Part shown: in pieces, positions 5,402 through 6,261 of the stretch | Position numbering within the stretch: the stretch's first letter is position 1 | How the letters are laid out: every line of letters starts with the position of its first letter | Made by a program: the position numbers and the translations under genes | Notes under the pieces: model-generated | Told to the model about the DNA's origin: nothing | Databases searched by the model: none | The model's input: only the letters and a program-made list of their open reading frames with translations | DNA from: Alphaproteobacteria bacterium | GTDB taxonomy: Bacteria; Pseudomonadota; Alphaproteobacteria; SMXP01 | Direction of reading: 5' to 3' | DNA: 6,261 nucleotides | Assembly (NCBI GenBank): GCA_028280675.1 | Contig: JANQLI010000107.1 | Span: 1-6,261 of the forward strand

Positions 5402-6261
5402 CTACTCGTAACGCATAGCTTCAACGGGATCGAGATTGGCCGCCCGCCATGAGGGATAGAGCGTTGCAATAAAGGAAATCGTGAGCGCCATGACAACAAC
5501 GGCAATCACCTCTTCATTTTGCATGTCGGCTGGCATTTCAGCCAGGAAGTAAACGACCGGATCAAAGAGCGGCACTCCGAGAAGATCCGAAAGCCCAGAA
5601 CGGATCGCTTCAATGTTCTGACAAAAGAGAACGCCAATCAAAAGACCGATAAGTGTCCCCACCACACCAATGAAAGACCCCGTGATAAAAAAGATGCGCA
5701 TAATCGCGCCCTTTGTGGCGCCCATCGACCGCAAGATTGCGATGTCATGGCCTTTATCTTTCACGAGCATAATCAAACCAGAGACAATATTGAGCGCCGC
5801 CACTAATATAATCAGTGTAAGGATGAGAAACATCACATTGCGCTCAACTTGCAACGCACCAAAGAAAGAGGCATTGGTCTGCTGCCACGTTTGCACGAAA
5901 ACCGGCTGCTCAATTTGTCCTTGCACTTGGACAGCGGGGTCGTCAACGCGGTCCACCTCCTCAACCATCATTTCAAAATGAGTCACAGCGTCCGGTTTGT
6001 TAAAATAGAGCTGCGCCTGGCTGAGCGGCATAAATACAAACGCGCTATCATACTCTGACATGCCGATCTCAAAAATGGCCACAACGGGATAGGCTTTGAT
6101 CCGCGGCGTTACCCCAAACGGCGTCACCGCCCCCTTTGGGGAAATGAGAGTCAAATTGTCGCCGATAAAGACACCGAGATTCCGCGCAAGCCGCGCACCG
6201 ATGACGATCCCCTTCATCTCATCCAAATTATCGAGACTGCCGAACACAATGGCCGGTTCAT
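5402..6261 (-). CDS. lolC: Lipoprotein-releasing ABC transporter permease LolC/LolE, C-terminal part (cut by window edge)
   Basis: This is the inner-membrane partner of LolD. The reading frame is open to the window end, so the upstream third (first membrane helix and part of the periplasmic domain) is missing. Residues here are counted from the codon at 6247-6245. The periplasmic domain runs to about 135 and includes IGARLARNLGV and YPVVAIFEIGMSEYD. Three membrane helices follow at about 138-162, 183-209 and 246-264. The cytoplasmic loop VKDKGHDIAILRSMGAT after the first of these and the ending YPSWRAANLDPVEAMRYE are hallmarks of the LolC/LolE group of FtsX-type permeases. Many alphaproteobacteria have a single such permease, so LolC and LolE cannot be told apart here. 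The GTG at 6247 is not the real start. The stop codon is separated from the lolD ATG by only 9 nt. Confidence 0.95.
   Translation of the reverse strand, partial: EPAIVFGSLDNLDEMKGIVIGARLARNLGVFIGDNLTLISPKGAVTPFGVTPRIKAYPVVAIFEIGMSEYDSAFVFMPLSQAQLYFNKPDAVTHFEMMVEEVDRVDDPAVQVQGQIEQPVFVQTWQQTNASFFGALQVERNVMFLILTLIILVAALNIVSGLIMLVKDKGHDIAILRSMGATKGAIMRIFFITGSFIGVVGTLIGLLIGVLFCQNIEAIRSGLSDLLGVPLFDPVVYFLAEMPADMQNEEVIAVVVMALTISFIATLYPSWRAANLDPVEAMRYE

Overview
The window comes from an alphaproteobacterial chromosome. The evidence is the protein types (an HLRLHTAYS-type DnaE and a canonical S2 N-terminus), the gene order lolC/E - lolD - dnaE - rpsB familiar from that class, and two LexA boxes of the alphaproteobacterial form GTTC-N7-GTTC. 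I cannot name a genus. Every gene I can support lies on the minus strand, so transcription runs from high to low coordinates.

Layout in transcription order. (1) 6261-5402 is the C-terminal two thirds of a LolC/LolE-type permease, cut by the window edge. (2) 5392-4712 is lolD, the ATPase of the same lipoprotein exporter, nearly abutting the permease. (3) 4691-4284 is a small GFA/CENP-V-type zinc protein, 20 nt after lolD and probably in the same transcript. (4) 4283-4155 is a regulatory region with a T-run behind a palindrome, a sigma70-like promoter and two LexA boxes. (5) 4154-4050 is a 34-codon gene with a strong Shine-Dalgarno that encodes a single-span hydrophobic peptide. (6) 4049-3927 carries a consensus DnaA box, a stem-loop and an intrinsic terminator. 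(7) 3926-336 is dnaE, the replicative DNA polymerase III alpha subunit. (8) 335-105 holds the rpsB promoter and a structured leader. (9) 104-1 is the start of rpsB, cut by the window edge.

The most interesting item is the short gene at 4050-4154. It is tiny, membrane-spanning and apparently LexA-controlled. That profile resembles SidA of Caulobacter crescentus, a 29-residue SOS-induced inner-membrane inhibitor of division. The sequence shows the ORF, ribosome binding site, LexA boxes and terminator. A division-inhibitor role is inference. Its terminator ends only 24 nt before the dnaE start codon and a DnaA box lies in the same gap, so how dnaE is transcribed is a real question.

The rest is housekeeping: lipoprotein export, chromosome replication and translation. 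The long plus-strand ORFs inside dnaE are antisense shadows. I saw no tRNA, rRNA, insertion sequence or CRISPR.
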